Positions 1 to 6,010 of a DNA stretch of 9,040 nt are shown here, piece by piece (positions within the stretch are counted from its first letter, which is position 1; each line of letters starts with the position of its first letter). The notes beneath the pieces are model-generated. The model did not search any database. It saw only the letters and a program-made list of their open reading frames with translations, and was not told the DNA's origin. Location: contig CAVAJX010000126.1 of NCBI GenBank assembly GCA_963589235.1, positions 1 to 9,040 on the forward strand, in the 5' to 3' direction. The DNA is from CAG-877 sp963589235 (GTDB taxonomy: Bacteria; Bacillota_I; Bacilli_A; RF39; UBA660). Made by a program: the position numbers and the translations under genes.

Positions 1-567
1 GCATTTAAAGTAGATATGTCTTCTGTTACTAAAGATATGAGAAGAACAGCTAAGGCGGTTAACTTTGGTATTTTATATGGTATTAGTAGTTTTGGTCTTT
101 CAGAGGATTTAGGAATTGATTTGAAAACTGCAAAGAAATTTATTGATGATTATTTAGAAACTTATCCTGGTATTAGAGATTTCCAAGCTAAAGAGATAGC
201 TGATGCTTACGCTAATGGATATGTTAGAACATTAATGAATAGAAAAAGAGTAATTGAAGAGTTAAAGAATAAGAATTATATGATACGTTCATCTGGAGAA
301 AGAATGGCTTTAAATACTCCTATTCAAGGAACGGCTGCTGATATACTAAAGAAGGCAATGGTTGAAATATATAGAGAGTTTAATAAACGTAATTTAAAGA
401 GTAAAATGTTAATTCAAGTACACGATGAACTTGTGTTTAATGTTTTAGATACTGAGTTAGATGAAGTTAGTGAAATTGTTAGAGACATAATGGAAAATAC
501 TTTTAAAATAGATGTACCTTTAAAAGTTGATATTGAAATTGGTAACAATTGGTATGAAGCTAAATAA
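1..567 (+). CDS. polA: DNA polymerase I, C-terminal part (5' end outside window)
   Basis: This is the last 188 codons of a family A DNA polymerase, which fills gaps during DNA repair and Okazaki fragment processing in the cytoplasm. The frame is open from base 1, so the ATG at 16 is an internal methionine and not the start. Visible motifs are the O-helix motif B (RRTAKAVNFGILYG, encoded at about 40-81), which binds the incoming dNTP, and motif C (QVHDELVF, about 415-438), whose Asp and Glu take part in metal-ion catalysis. IQGTAADILKKAM is also typical of the palm/fingers region. The 5' nuclease and 3' exonuclease regions lie upstream, so whether proofreading is intact cannot be judged. mutM follows after 14 bases, and a polA-mutM order is common in Firmicutes. 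The stop is TAA. Identification is close to certain. Confidence 0.97.
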   Translation, partial: AFKVDMSSVTKDMRRTAKAVNFGILYGISSFGLSEDLGIDLKTAKKFIDDYLETYPGIRDFQAKEIADAYANGYVRTLMNRKRVIEELKNKNYMIRSSGERMALNTPIQGTAADILKKAMVEIYREFNKRNLKSKMLIQVHDELVFNVLDTELDEVSEIVRDIMENTFKIDVPLKVDIEIGNNWYEAK

Positions 568-568
568 A

Positions 569-575
569 AGAGGTG
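569..575 (+). promoter_or_regulatory. Ribosome binding site deciding the mutM start
   Basis: AGAGGTG lies six bases before the GTG at 582 and just after the polA stop codon. A start at the GTG at 573 would lie inside this site and leave no spacing, so the site supports 582 as the true mutM start. Confidence 0.8.
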
Positions 576-581
576 AGTGAT

Positions 582-1403
582 GTGCCAGAAAAACCAGAGG
601 TAATATCAGTTAGCAGTAGTTTAAAACCAAGATTAGTAGGAAAGAAGATTACGAGATGTAATGTTTACTGGGATAATATTATTGCTTATCCTACAACTGA
701 TGAATTCAAAAAAGAAATCATTGGGCAAAAGATTTTAAATGTTACTACACGTGGTAAATTTATTAAAATTCTATTGGATAAAGATGTATTATTAATTCAT
801 TTAAGAATGGAAGGAAAGTTTTTCTTTAGAAAGAAAAATGATCCAATTGTCAAACATGAACATGTTGAATTTATATTAGATGATGATATTAGTTTTAGAT
901 ATCATGATGTTAGAAAATTTGGAAAGATGTATTTAATTGATAAAGATAAAGTCAATGATGTTAAACCTTTATCAGAACTTGGTTATGAATTTGATGATAA
1001 TGATTTAACTAAAGAATATTTGTATGAAAAACTTCAGAATAAGAAGTTGCCAATAAAGACGGTTTTACTTGACCAAAGTATTATTACGGGTATTGGTAAT
1101 ATTTATGATGATGAGATACTCTTTAGAAGTAAGATTAGTCCATATAGAAAATCTTGTGATATTTCAGTAGATGAATGTGATGAGATAATTAAAAATACTA
1201 GATTAGTTTTAAAAGAAGCTATTAAAAAAGGTGGAACGACAATTAAGAGTTTTACATCTAGTGAAGGGGTACATGGTTTATTCCAAAATGAGTTATTAGT
1301 TCATGGAAAGAAGAAAGGCATTTGTCCGAATTGTTCATCTTCAATAGAAGTTTGTAGAATAGCTGGACGTGGTACTTACTATTGTTCTAAATGCCAAAAA
1401 TAG
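582..1403 (+). CDS. mutM: Formamidopyrimidine-DNA glycosylase (Fpg/MutM)
   Basis: Base-excision repair enzyme that removes 8-oxoguanine and formamidopyrimidines and nicks the abasic site by beta,delta-elimination. I place the start at GTG 582, giving 273 aa, although the frame is open from a GTG at 573. Fpg chemistry needs Pro as the residue after the removed initiator Met, and only this start gives MPEKPEV, with catalytic Pro2 and Glu3. Other family marks are the TTRGKF loop with the conserved Lys59, the HLRMEGKF and DVRKFG strands, the helix-two-turn-helix segment LLDQSIITGIGNIYDDEILF, and a C-terminal four-Cys zinc finger (CPNC, then 16 residues, then CSKC) with the DNA-binding Arg of GRGTYYC. 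Length is normal. The segment after PEV (ISVSSSL in place of the usual ETVRRGL) is diverged, but the catalytic residues are all present. It is cotranscribed with polA. Confidence 0.96.
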   Translation: MPEKPEVISVSSSLKPRLVGKKITRCNVYWDNIIAYPTTDEFKKEIIGQKILNVTTRGKFIKILLDKDVLLIHLRMEGKFFFRKKNDPIVKHEHVEFILDDDISFRYHDVRKFGKMYLIDKDKVNDVKPLSELGYEFDDNDLTKEYLYEKLQNKKLPIKTVLLDQSIITGIGNIYDDEILFRSKISPYRKSCDISVDECDEIIKNTRLVLKEAIKKGGTTIKSFTSSEGVHGLFQNELLVHGKKKGICPNCSSSIEVCRIAGRGTYYCSKCQK

Positions 1404-1412
1404 CAATTGAAA

Positions 1413-1440
1413 AGATATTTCGTTTGAAATGTCTTTTTTT
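1413..1440 (+). terminator. Intrinsic terminator after mutM
   Basis: A 9-bp stem (AGATATTTC at 1413-1421 with GAAATGTCT at 1426-1434, one G-U pair) closes a GTTT loop and is followed by a run of T to 1440. It lies 9 bases after the mutM stop. It resembles the terminator at 4014-4042 closely enough to be a homologous copy, so it belongs to the duplicated module. Confidence 0.88.
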
Positions 1441-1473
1441 GTTGGATAAATTAATTTTTTTAACGATAAATTA

Positions 1474-1502
1474 TTGACAGAAAAATCATTTTTAATTATT
1501 AT
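1474..1502 (+). promoter_or_regulatory. Sigma-A type promoter of the first surface gene
   Basis: TTGACA (1474-1479, perfect -35), a 17-base spacer and TATTAT (1497-1502, 5 of 6 for the -10). Transcription should start near 1507-1509, giving a 5' leader of about 138 nt. The second copy at 4076-4104 has identical boxes and the same spacing. Confidence 0.88.
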
Positions 1503-1507
1503 AGTGA

Positions 1508-1645
1508 GCTAATTCAGGGAGTAATATTTATATATTAACTAGATCGGGTTCGGTTGATTTATTTATTTTATTCTCTTGATTTAAAATGGTGGATATTATG
1601 TATAAATTTTCCATAATGTCTAAACAATAATATTGGGAGGAAAAA
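1508..1645 (+). promoter_or_regulatory. Structured 5' leader copy 1, possible translational control element
   Basis: Seen by eye: hairpin A, TAATAT (1522-1527) with ATATTA (1532-1537); hairpin B, GATCG (1542-1546) with CGGTT (1551-1555) around a GGTT loop; hairpin C, GATATTATG (1592-1600) with CATAATGTC (1612-1620). Enclosing hairpin C, TTCTCTTGAT (1571-1580) can pair over all ten bases with ATTGGGAGGA (1632-1641), which contains the ribosome binding site GGGAGG (1635-1640). Four of those ten pairs are G-U. All four elements have counterparts in copy 2. I do not recognise a known riboswitch class. That it controls translation (a protein site, thermosensor or ligand switch) is inference. Confidence 0.55.
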
Positions 1646-3997
1646 ATGAAGAAAAGTTTAATGAATGTCTTATTAGGATTATTTGTAGTTATTACTTTAG
1701 GTTTTTTAGTTCCAGTTAATGCAAGTAGTGCTACTGTTGATGCTAGTATGGACAATGAACAAATTCAAGCTGCTGTTGACAATAATGATGAAGTAATATT
1801 TGAAGAAGGAACTTATACAGATATTGCTATTAATGTTGTTGGCAGTAAATTATTCAAAACTACAGGCGTTGTAACTTTTGTTAATACTGATGGCAATAAA
1901 TTTGGTATTTCTGTTAATCAAGGTTCAAACGCTAATATTACAATTGATGGTAACTTTACTTTTTCTGGTTATCGTGATGGTATGTTTGTAGGTAATTCAG
2001 CAGATGTAACTTTAACAATAGCTGAAAATGCAACATTAAAACTAGTTAATGGAAAAGAAACAGATAATAATCATGGTACTGGTATTTTTGTAGATAATTT
2101 TTCTAAATTTACTATCAATGGTAATAAGAATTCTAGTTTTATAGCTAGTGATAATGAGGTTGCTGGTATTAATGCATTGAAAGATGTAGTATTTACAGCT
2201 AATTTTAAAGATATGGCTTTGGTTGATATGAGCCGTAATAAAAAAGTTTCTGGGTATCATTCTGGAATGGAAACTGGTACTAAAACTATCATAACTTTTG
2301 ATAATGTTTCAAAAGTAACAATGGATGATAATGGAGTAGATGCAGTATGTTTTTCTTCTGGAAGTGATACTACTATTTTAAACATTATTAACTCTAAAGA
2401 TGTTTCTATGAAAGGTAATCATAGTTGGGGAGTTAATGGTGGAAATATTAAAATTATTAATTCTTATTTAAATATTAGTAATAACTCTGATGGCCCTTGG
2501 GCTAATGTTAAATATACTGCGTCTAATATGTATGCAGAGACTTTATATGTAGAAAATTCTACAATTGATGCAAATAATTGTGGTGCTAATAATGGTATTT
2601 GGGTAGAAAATCAAGCAACTATTATTGGTTCTACAATAAATGCTAATAGTAATGGAAAAAATGCTTATGGTAATTATAACTATACTACTGATAGAAGTTT
2701 TTATGCAGGAGATTATGCATGGAATAATGGTAATGGTATAGCATTTTGTAATGGAGTAAGTATAGTTAATAGTAAAATTACTGCTAATGGCAATGGTGGA
2801 GCTGGTATTGCATTTTATGCTACTAATTCTAATGACCCTGCTGATATAAAAATATCAGGTTCTACTTTAATCGCTAATGGTAATGGAATCTCTCCTAATT
2901 TTACTATTGCTCAAGATGGAGTAAAAAATTATAATAGTTCTAAATATACTGATAGAGAAGGATATAATGTTGGACTTTATTCTGGTATAGCAATTGGTAA
3001 TGCAGTAGTTAGTGTTCAAAATAGTACAATGATTTTAATTGATAACAAGAAAAATGGTGTAGGTTTCCATCAATTATACGAAGGAAAATTAGTTATTGAT
3101 GGTGAGACTATTGCGGCTATTTCTACAAATGATGAAGAATTACAAAGAGAAATAAAGAGTTCTAACTCAGGTCAGGAAACTATAGTATTATCTGGATCAT
3201 TACAAGGTAATCTTGATAATATGGACGGAGAATATGGCGATAAATGGAATGATACTAAGAAAGATGATGAAACTTATGTTGGACCAGTTAATAGTGATGG
3301 AACTAAGTTAACTGAGTTTGATGTTAATAAAGAAATAAATAAGATTTTAGATAAAGATTCTAATAAATTTACATATTATGATCCTAATACAGGTACTAAA
3401 TATGATTATGTATTTAAATATAATGATGATAGTACTGATTTAACTGGTGAAGGTAATAATGCTTATCTTTGGACACCTGCATCACTACTTCATTATGATG
3501 CAACTGAAGGTTTAATTAATTATTTAGGTACAGCTGGTGTATTAAAATATGGTAATAGTAAAACTATTCAAAGAGATTTACTTCTAGCAGGACTTGGTTC
3601 TAGATTTACACAAGATGTTACTATTTATGGTAACTGTATGGCTTTAGCAGAAAAGATTTTAGCAACAGCCGAACGTGAAGGTTATGTTTTCTTAGGGTGG
3701 TATATAGCAGATGATTCTTCTTTAGCAGCAAAATATGCAGAAGAAGGAAATTTTGAAGAATTATATAAACTATTAAATACAGAATTTACTGATATGACAA
3801 ATTTAGAAATAGATGGTGTTCCAGTTGGTGAATTAACAGTGTATGCTAAATGGGGAAAGAAAGATACTGGTAAAACTGATCCTGAAATAGTTCCACCTAA
3901 TACAGGTATTTCAGGTGCAGAAAACATTTCTATGTTAATAATGTATTTAGTTGTATTTGGTACTACTAGTCTTAGTGTATTCTTAAAGAAAAACTAA
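1646..3997 (+). CDS. Sortase-anchored cell-surface protein with right-handed beta-helix region
   Basis: A secreted protein of 783 aa. Residues 1-26 form a signal peptide (MKKS, then a hydrophobic core, with a likely cut after VNA). From about residue 35 to 520 the chain is a run of short Asn/Gly-rich strands (ITIDGNF, FTINGN, TTILNIINSK, LYVENSTIDAN, VSIVNSKITANGNG), typical of a right-handed parallel beta-helix. It opens with an IQAAVDNNDEVIFEEGTY segment resembling pectate-lyase-like beta-helix proteins. No catalytic pectate lyase residues were recognised, so adhesion or carbohydrate binding is more likely than enzymatic activity. Residues 520-675 are unassigned. GYVFLGWY (679-686) and TVYAKW (731-736) bracket an InlB B-repeat/Flg_new-like module with a helical insertion of about 45 residues. 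The sorting signal is PPNTG (750-754), a hydrophobic stretch (763-780) and a KKN tail. The start is fixed by GGGAGG 5 bases upstream and by the signal peptide. Binding partner unknown. Confidence 0.85.
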   Translation: MKKSLMNVLLGLFVVITLGFLVPVNASSATVDASMDNEQIQAAVDNNDEVIFEEGTYTDIAINVVGSKLFKTTGVVTFVNTDGNKFGISVNQGSNANITIDGNFTFSGYRDGMFVGNSADVTLTIAENATLKLVNGKETDNNHGTGIFVDNFSKFTINGNKNSSFIASDNEVAGINALKDVVFTANFKDMALVDMSRNKKVSGYHSGMETGTKTIITFDNVSKVTMDDNGVDAVCFSSGSDTTILNIINSKDVSMKGNHSWGVNGGNIKIINSYLNISNNSDGPWANVKYTASNMYAETLYVENSTIDANNCGANNGIWVENQATIIGSTINANSNGKNAYGNYNYTTDRSFYAGDYAWNNGNGIAFCNGVSIVNSKITANGNGGAGIAFYATNSNDPADIKISGSTLIANGNGISPNFTIAQDGVKNYNSSKYTDREGYNVGLYSGIAIGNAVVSVQNSTMILIDNKKNGVGFHQLYEGKLVIDGETIAAISTNDEELQREIKSSNSGQETIVLSGSLQGNLDNMDGEYGDKWNDTKKDDETYVGPVNSDGTKLTEFDVNKEINKILDKDSNKFTYYDPNTGTKYDYVFKYNDDSTDLTGEGNNAYLWTPASLLHYDATEGLINYLGTAGVLKYGNSKTIQRDLLLAGLGSRFTQDVTIYGNCMALAEKILATAEREGYVFLGWYIADDSSLAAKYAEEGNFEELYKLLNTEFTDMTNLEIDGVPVGELTVYAKWGKKDTGKTDPEIVPPNTGISGAENISMLIMYLVVFGTTSLSVFLKKN

Positions 3998-4013
3998 AAA
4001 TTATAATTTGAGA

Positions 4014-4042
4014 GGATATTTCATTCGAAATATCTTTTTTTT
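4014..4042 (+). terminator. Intrinsic terminator after the first surface gene
   Basis: An 8-bp perfect stem (GATATTTC at 4015-4022 with GAAATATC at 4027-4034), extendable by a G-U pair, has an ATTC loop and is followed by eight T. It lies 17 bases after the stop and matches the mutM terminator in sequence. Confidence 0.9.
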
Positions 4043-4075
4043 CTTGGCAAAAATGCGTTTTTAACGTTTAAAATA

Positions 4076-4104
4076 TTGACAAATAGGTGTTTTTTGATTA
4101 TTAT
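4076..4104 (+). promoter_or_regulatory. Sigma-A type promoter of the second surface gene
   Basis: TTGACA (4076-4081), a 17-base spacer and TATTAT (4099-4104): the same boxes and spacing as the first copy although the spacer sequence differs. The start is expected near 4109-4111. Because the first surface gene ends in its own terminator, this promoter probably drives the second surface gene and the sortase. Confidence 0.88.
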
Positions 4105-4109
4105 AGTGA

Positions 4110-4249
4110 GCTAATTCAGGAGGGTTTAATATTTATATATTGGCCAGTTGGGTTCGGTTGATTTTATTTATTTTATTCTCTTGATAAAAATGGTAGATAT
4201 TATGTATAAATTTTTATTAATATCTAAACAATATTATTGGGAGGAAAAA
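4110..4249 (+). promoter_or_regulatory. Structured 5' leader copy 2, possible translational control element
   Basis: The same layout as copy 1. Hairpin A: TAATAT (4127-4132) with ATATTG (4137-4142). Hairpin B: CAGTTG (4145-4150) with CGGTTG (4155-4160) around the same GGTT loop; its 5' arm differs from copy 1, yet five pairs are kept through C-G/U-G and A-U/G-U exchanges and a sixth is added. Hairpin C: AGATATTA (4195-4202) with TAATATCT (4218-4225), shifted by one or two pairs relative to copy 1. The anti-ribosome-site strand TTCTCTTGAT (4176-4185) and the ATTGGGAGGA site (4236-4245) are unchanged. Function is inferred only. Confidence 0.55.
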
Positions 4250-5938
4250 ATGAAAAAATTATTTAAAAATGTTTTATTTATTTTACTACTTGCGTTGGGA
4301 TTCATATTTGGAAACTTAAATGTTTATGCAGAAGGAACAGATGTTTCTAAATGGAAAACTGATTCTGTAGAAAAGTTAACAACTAGTGATGGAATCACTA
4401 TAGTTTATAATGAAAACAAGTCTAATTTAGTAATTGATTATGGTTGGGGTGACTTTTCTGGTGAACTTGTTTTAGATGTAACAATTCCTGCGGATTATGA
4501 TAAAGAGGAAATTGTTATTGCACCTGAAGCATTTCAAAAAATATCAAATATAATTTATGAAAATATTAAAGAATATGGTGATGAAGCTTATTTTGATGAA
4601 AATTATTTTCAATTTGATAATGCTTTCCAAGCTGGTGATGATTTTAAAATTACATTAATAATTAATAATTTGTCAAAGTTTGATTATTATTATGAAGAAA
4701 CATCTTTTGAGATATTTCCTACAGAACCTATTGTTTATGTAGAAAAAGATTCTAGTACTGAAGGAACTGGGGAATATTTATTTAATGGAATGAAATTACC
4801 TGAAGGTTTTGCATTTAGAAGAACTTATAATACTGCGTTAAAAGTTTTAATTCCAAATTCTTCTGCTAGAAAAATGACTGATGATGTAATTGATGTCGCA
4901 TTAAAAAATGCTGGTTATACTGGTATAGATGAATATGATAAATATTTATTAGATTTCTATAATGAAAAATATGGAACAAGTTATACAAGACTTGATCAAT
5001 TTAATAAAGGTATAATTAGAGAAATGCTTTCTGATGTTGATCCTTTATATGTGCTAAATGAACCTTATAGAAATGGATTAGGTCTTAATTTTGTTTCTTC
5101 AATCCCTAGTCGTGCAAAAGAAACTATAAATAATGCATTAAAACAAAAGGGATATAATGATCCATTAAAATTTATATTAGATTATTATAATGTTTCTAAT
5201 ATTTCAGAATTAACTGATGATATGATTAATGAACTTTATCATTTTGCTGGTAATGAAACTGGTGGATATTCTATTGAAACAAATAAAACTATTTTGGCAC
5301 TTGCATATAATTTCTTTAATAATGAAGGTTTAGCATTCTATTTCGATGAAAAAAATGATGCTGGTGAATATGTTGATAACTCTGAAATAAATAATGCTGA
5401 TTATACTGGTACTAATTATTCAATAGGATCATATATGAGAGATGAGACTAAAGGTGATAAGGAAATTCTTGATCGTGCTGGTACTTTAAAATCAGGCTCA
5501 GAGAATACTTTATCTGGAGTTTTAAAAAATGTAGGTGCTTATACTCCTAATGCTTATATTGGATATAATTTCATGGTTGACTTACAACTTAAATATAAAG
5601 CTAAAACTGGTAATTTAATTATAAAATATGTTGATAGAGATGGTAATGAATTATTAAGTGATGTTATTAGTACAGAATTGGTTGGTAAAGAATATTTAAC
5701 TAATCCAGAAGATATTAAGAACTATAAGTTATTTGATATTGAAGGAGAAGAATCTGGAAAGTATATTGATGGTACAATTACTGTAATTTATGTTTATGAT
5801 AAAGTTGGTAGTGAAGAAACTGGAGAAATTACTCCACCTAATACAGGTGTTTCAACTACTAATTCAAGTCTTTTAATACTTTGCTTACTTTTTATTAATA
5901 TGCTTGGTGTTTTAGCAATACTTGGAAATGATAACTAA
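4250..5938 (+). CDS. Sortase-anchored cell-surface protein with MucBP-like domain
   Basis: A 562-aa secreted protein. The frame is open upstream to a TTG at 4148, but I choose ATG 4250: GGGAGG lies 5 bases before it, a clear signal peptide begins there (MKKLFKNV, hydrophobic core, likely cut after VYA, residue 27), and the extra 34 codons fall inside the conserved untranslated leader. Residues 28-200 are an unrecognised, probably beta-rich domain. Residues about 210-330 hold two related helical units (a VALKNAGY...LLDFYN unit, then NALKQKGY...ILDYYN). Residues about 454-519 (GNLIIKYVDRDGNELL to TVIYVYDKV) look like a MucBP/mucin-binding-type beta-grasp module. The sorting signal is PPNTG (529-533) plus a hydrophobic segment (540-558), but the tail is GNDN, without the usual Lys/Arg. 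Mucus or host-surface binding is plausible from MucBP, not proven. Confidence 0.85.
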   Translation: MKKLFKNVLFILLLALGFIFGNLNVYAEGTDVSKWKTDSVEKLTTSDGITIVYNENKSNLVIDYGWGDFSGELVLDVTIPADYDKEEIVIAPEAFQKISNIIYENIKEYGDEAYFDENYFQFDNAFQAGDDFKITLIINNLSKFDYYYEETSFEIFPTEPIVYVEKDSSTEGTGEYLFNGMKLPEGFAFRRTYNTALKVLIPNSSARKMTDDVIDVALKNAGYTGIDEYDKYLLDFYNEKYGTSYTRLDQFNKGIIREMLSDVDPLYVLNEPYRNGLGLNFVSSIPSRAKETINNALKQKGYNDPLKFILDYYNVSNISELTDDMINELYHFAGNETGGYSIETNKTILALAYNFFNNEGLAFYFDEKNDAGEYVDNSEINNADYTGTNYSIGSYMRDETKGDKEILDRAGTLKSGSENTLSGVLKNVGAYTPNAYIGYNFMVDLQLKYKAKTGNLIIKYVDRDGNELLSDVISTELVGKEYLTNPEDIKNYKLFDIEGEESGKYIDGTITVIYVYDKVGSEETGEITPPNTGVSTTNSSLLILCLLFINMLGVLAILGNDN

Positions 5939-5956
5939 AATTAATTTATTAGTAAA

Positions 5957-5986
5957 CAAAAAGAATTCCTTATGGAGTTCTCTTTG
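5957..5986 (+). terminator. Hairpin between second surface gene and sortase, weak or partial terminator
   Basis: Thirteen positions on each side (5957-5969 with 5974-5986) pair with one A-C mismatch around a TTAT loop. The bases after it are TCTTTAAAG, a poor T-run. It may reduce readthrough into the sortase gene or mark an RNA processing point; it is not a convincing full terminator. I see no good promoter between it and the sortase start. Confidence 0.5.
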
Positions 5987-6010
5987 TCTTTAAAGAATAG
6001 AGGGTTTTAA

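Larger units (their letters stand above)
1407..1645 (+). repeat. Direct repeat copy 1: terminator + promoter + leader module
   Basis: About 240 bases that match 4008-4249 in the same orientation. From 1495 to 1645 my hand alignment gives roughly 85-90% identity, including 24 identical bases at 1495-1518 (4097-4120). The terminator part and a TTTAACG motif ahead of the -35 box are also shared. Similarity drops sharply after the start codon. The module fills the whole gap between mutM and the first surface gene. Confidence 0.9.
4008..4249 (+). repeat. Direct repeat copy 2: terminator + promoter + leader module
   Basis: Partner of 1407-1645, in the same orientation. It fills the gap between the two surface genes. 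The two copies lie about 2.6 kb apart, so recombination between them would excise the first surface gene and leave the second behind a hybrid promoter/leader. No inverted repeats or recombinase gene accompany them. Confidence 0.9.

Noticed and set aside
1541..1560. GGGTTCGGTTG resembling a tRNA T-arm or a T-box element
   Set aside because: There is no acceptor stem, anticodon arm or T-box consensus around it. It is better explained as a small hairpin with a GGTT loop.
1508..1645. Known riboswitch (for example cyclic di-GMP type) in the leader
   Set aside because: I could not find the conserved cores of common riboswitch classes by eye. An Infernal scan would settle this.
1528..1755. 75-codon open frame on the - strand
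   Set aside because: It overlaps the conserved promoter/leader region and the signal peptide of the first surface gene. No ribosome site or family resemblance; chance frame.
2042..2260. 72-codon open frame on the - strand within the beta-helix gene
   Set aside because: Antisense shadow of a repetitive Asn/Gly-rich coding region; no recognisable protein.
3682..3927. 81-codon open frame on the - strand at the end of the first surface gene
   Set aside because: Antisense shadow of a region with clear domain and sorting-signal coding on the + strand.
4148..4249. N-terminal extension of 34 codons on the second surface protein, from TTG 4148 or ATG 4190
   Set aside because: It lies inside the conserved leader, lacks a ribosome binding site, and would precede a complete signal peptide that has its own GGGAGG at 4239-4244. 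The equivalent frame in copy 1 is stopped.
1407..4249. Invertible promoter or recombinase-driven phase switch
   Set aside because: The two copies are direct, not inverted. I see no inverted repeats flanking either promoter and no invertase or integrase gene in the window.
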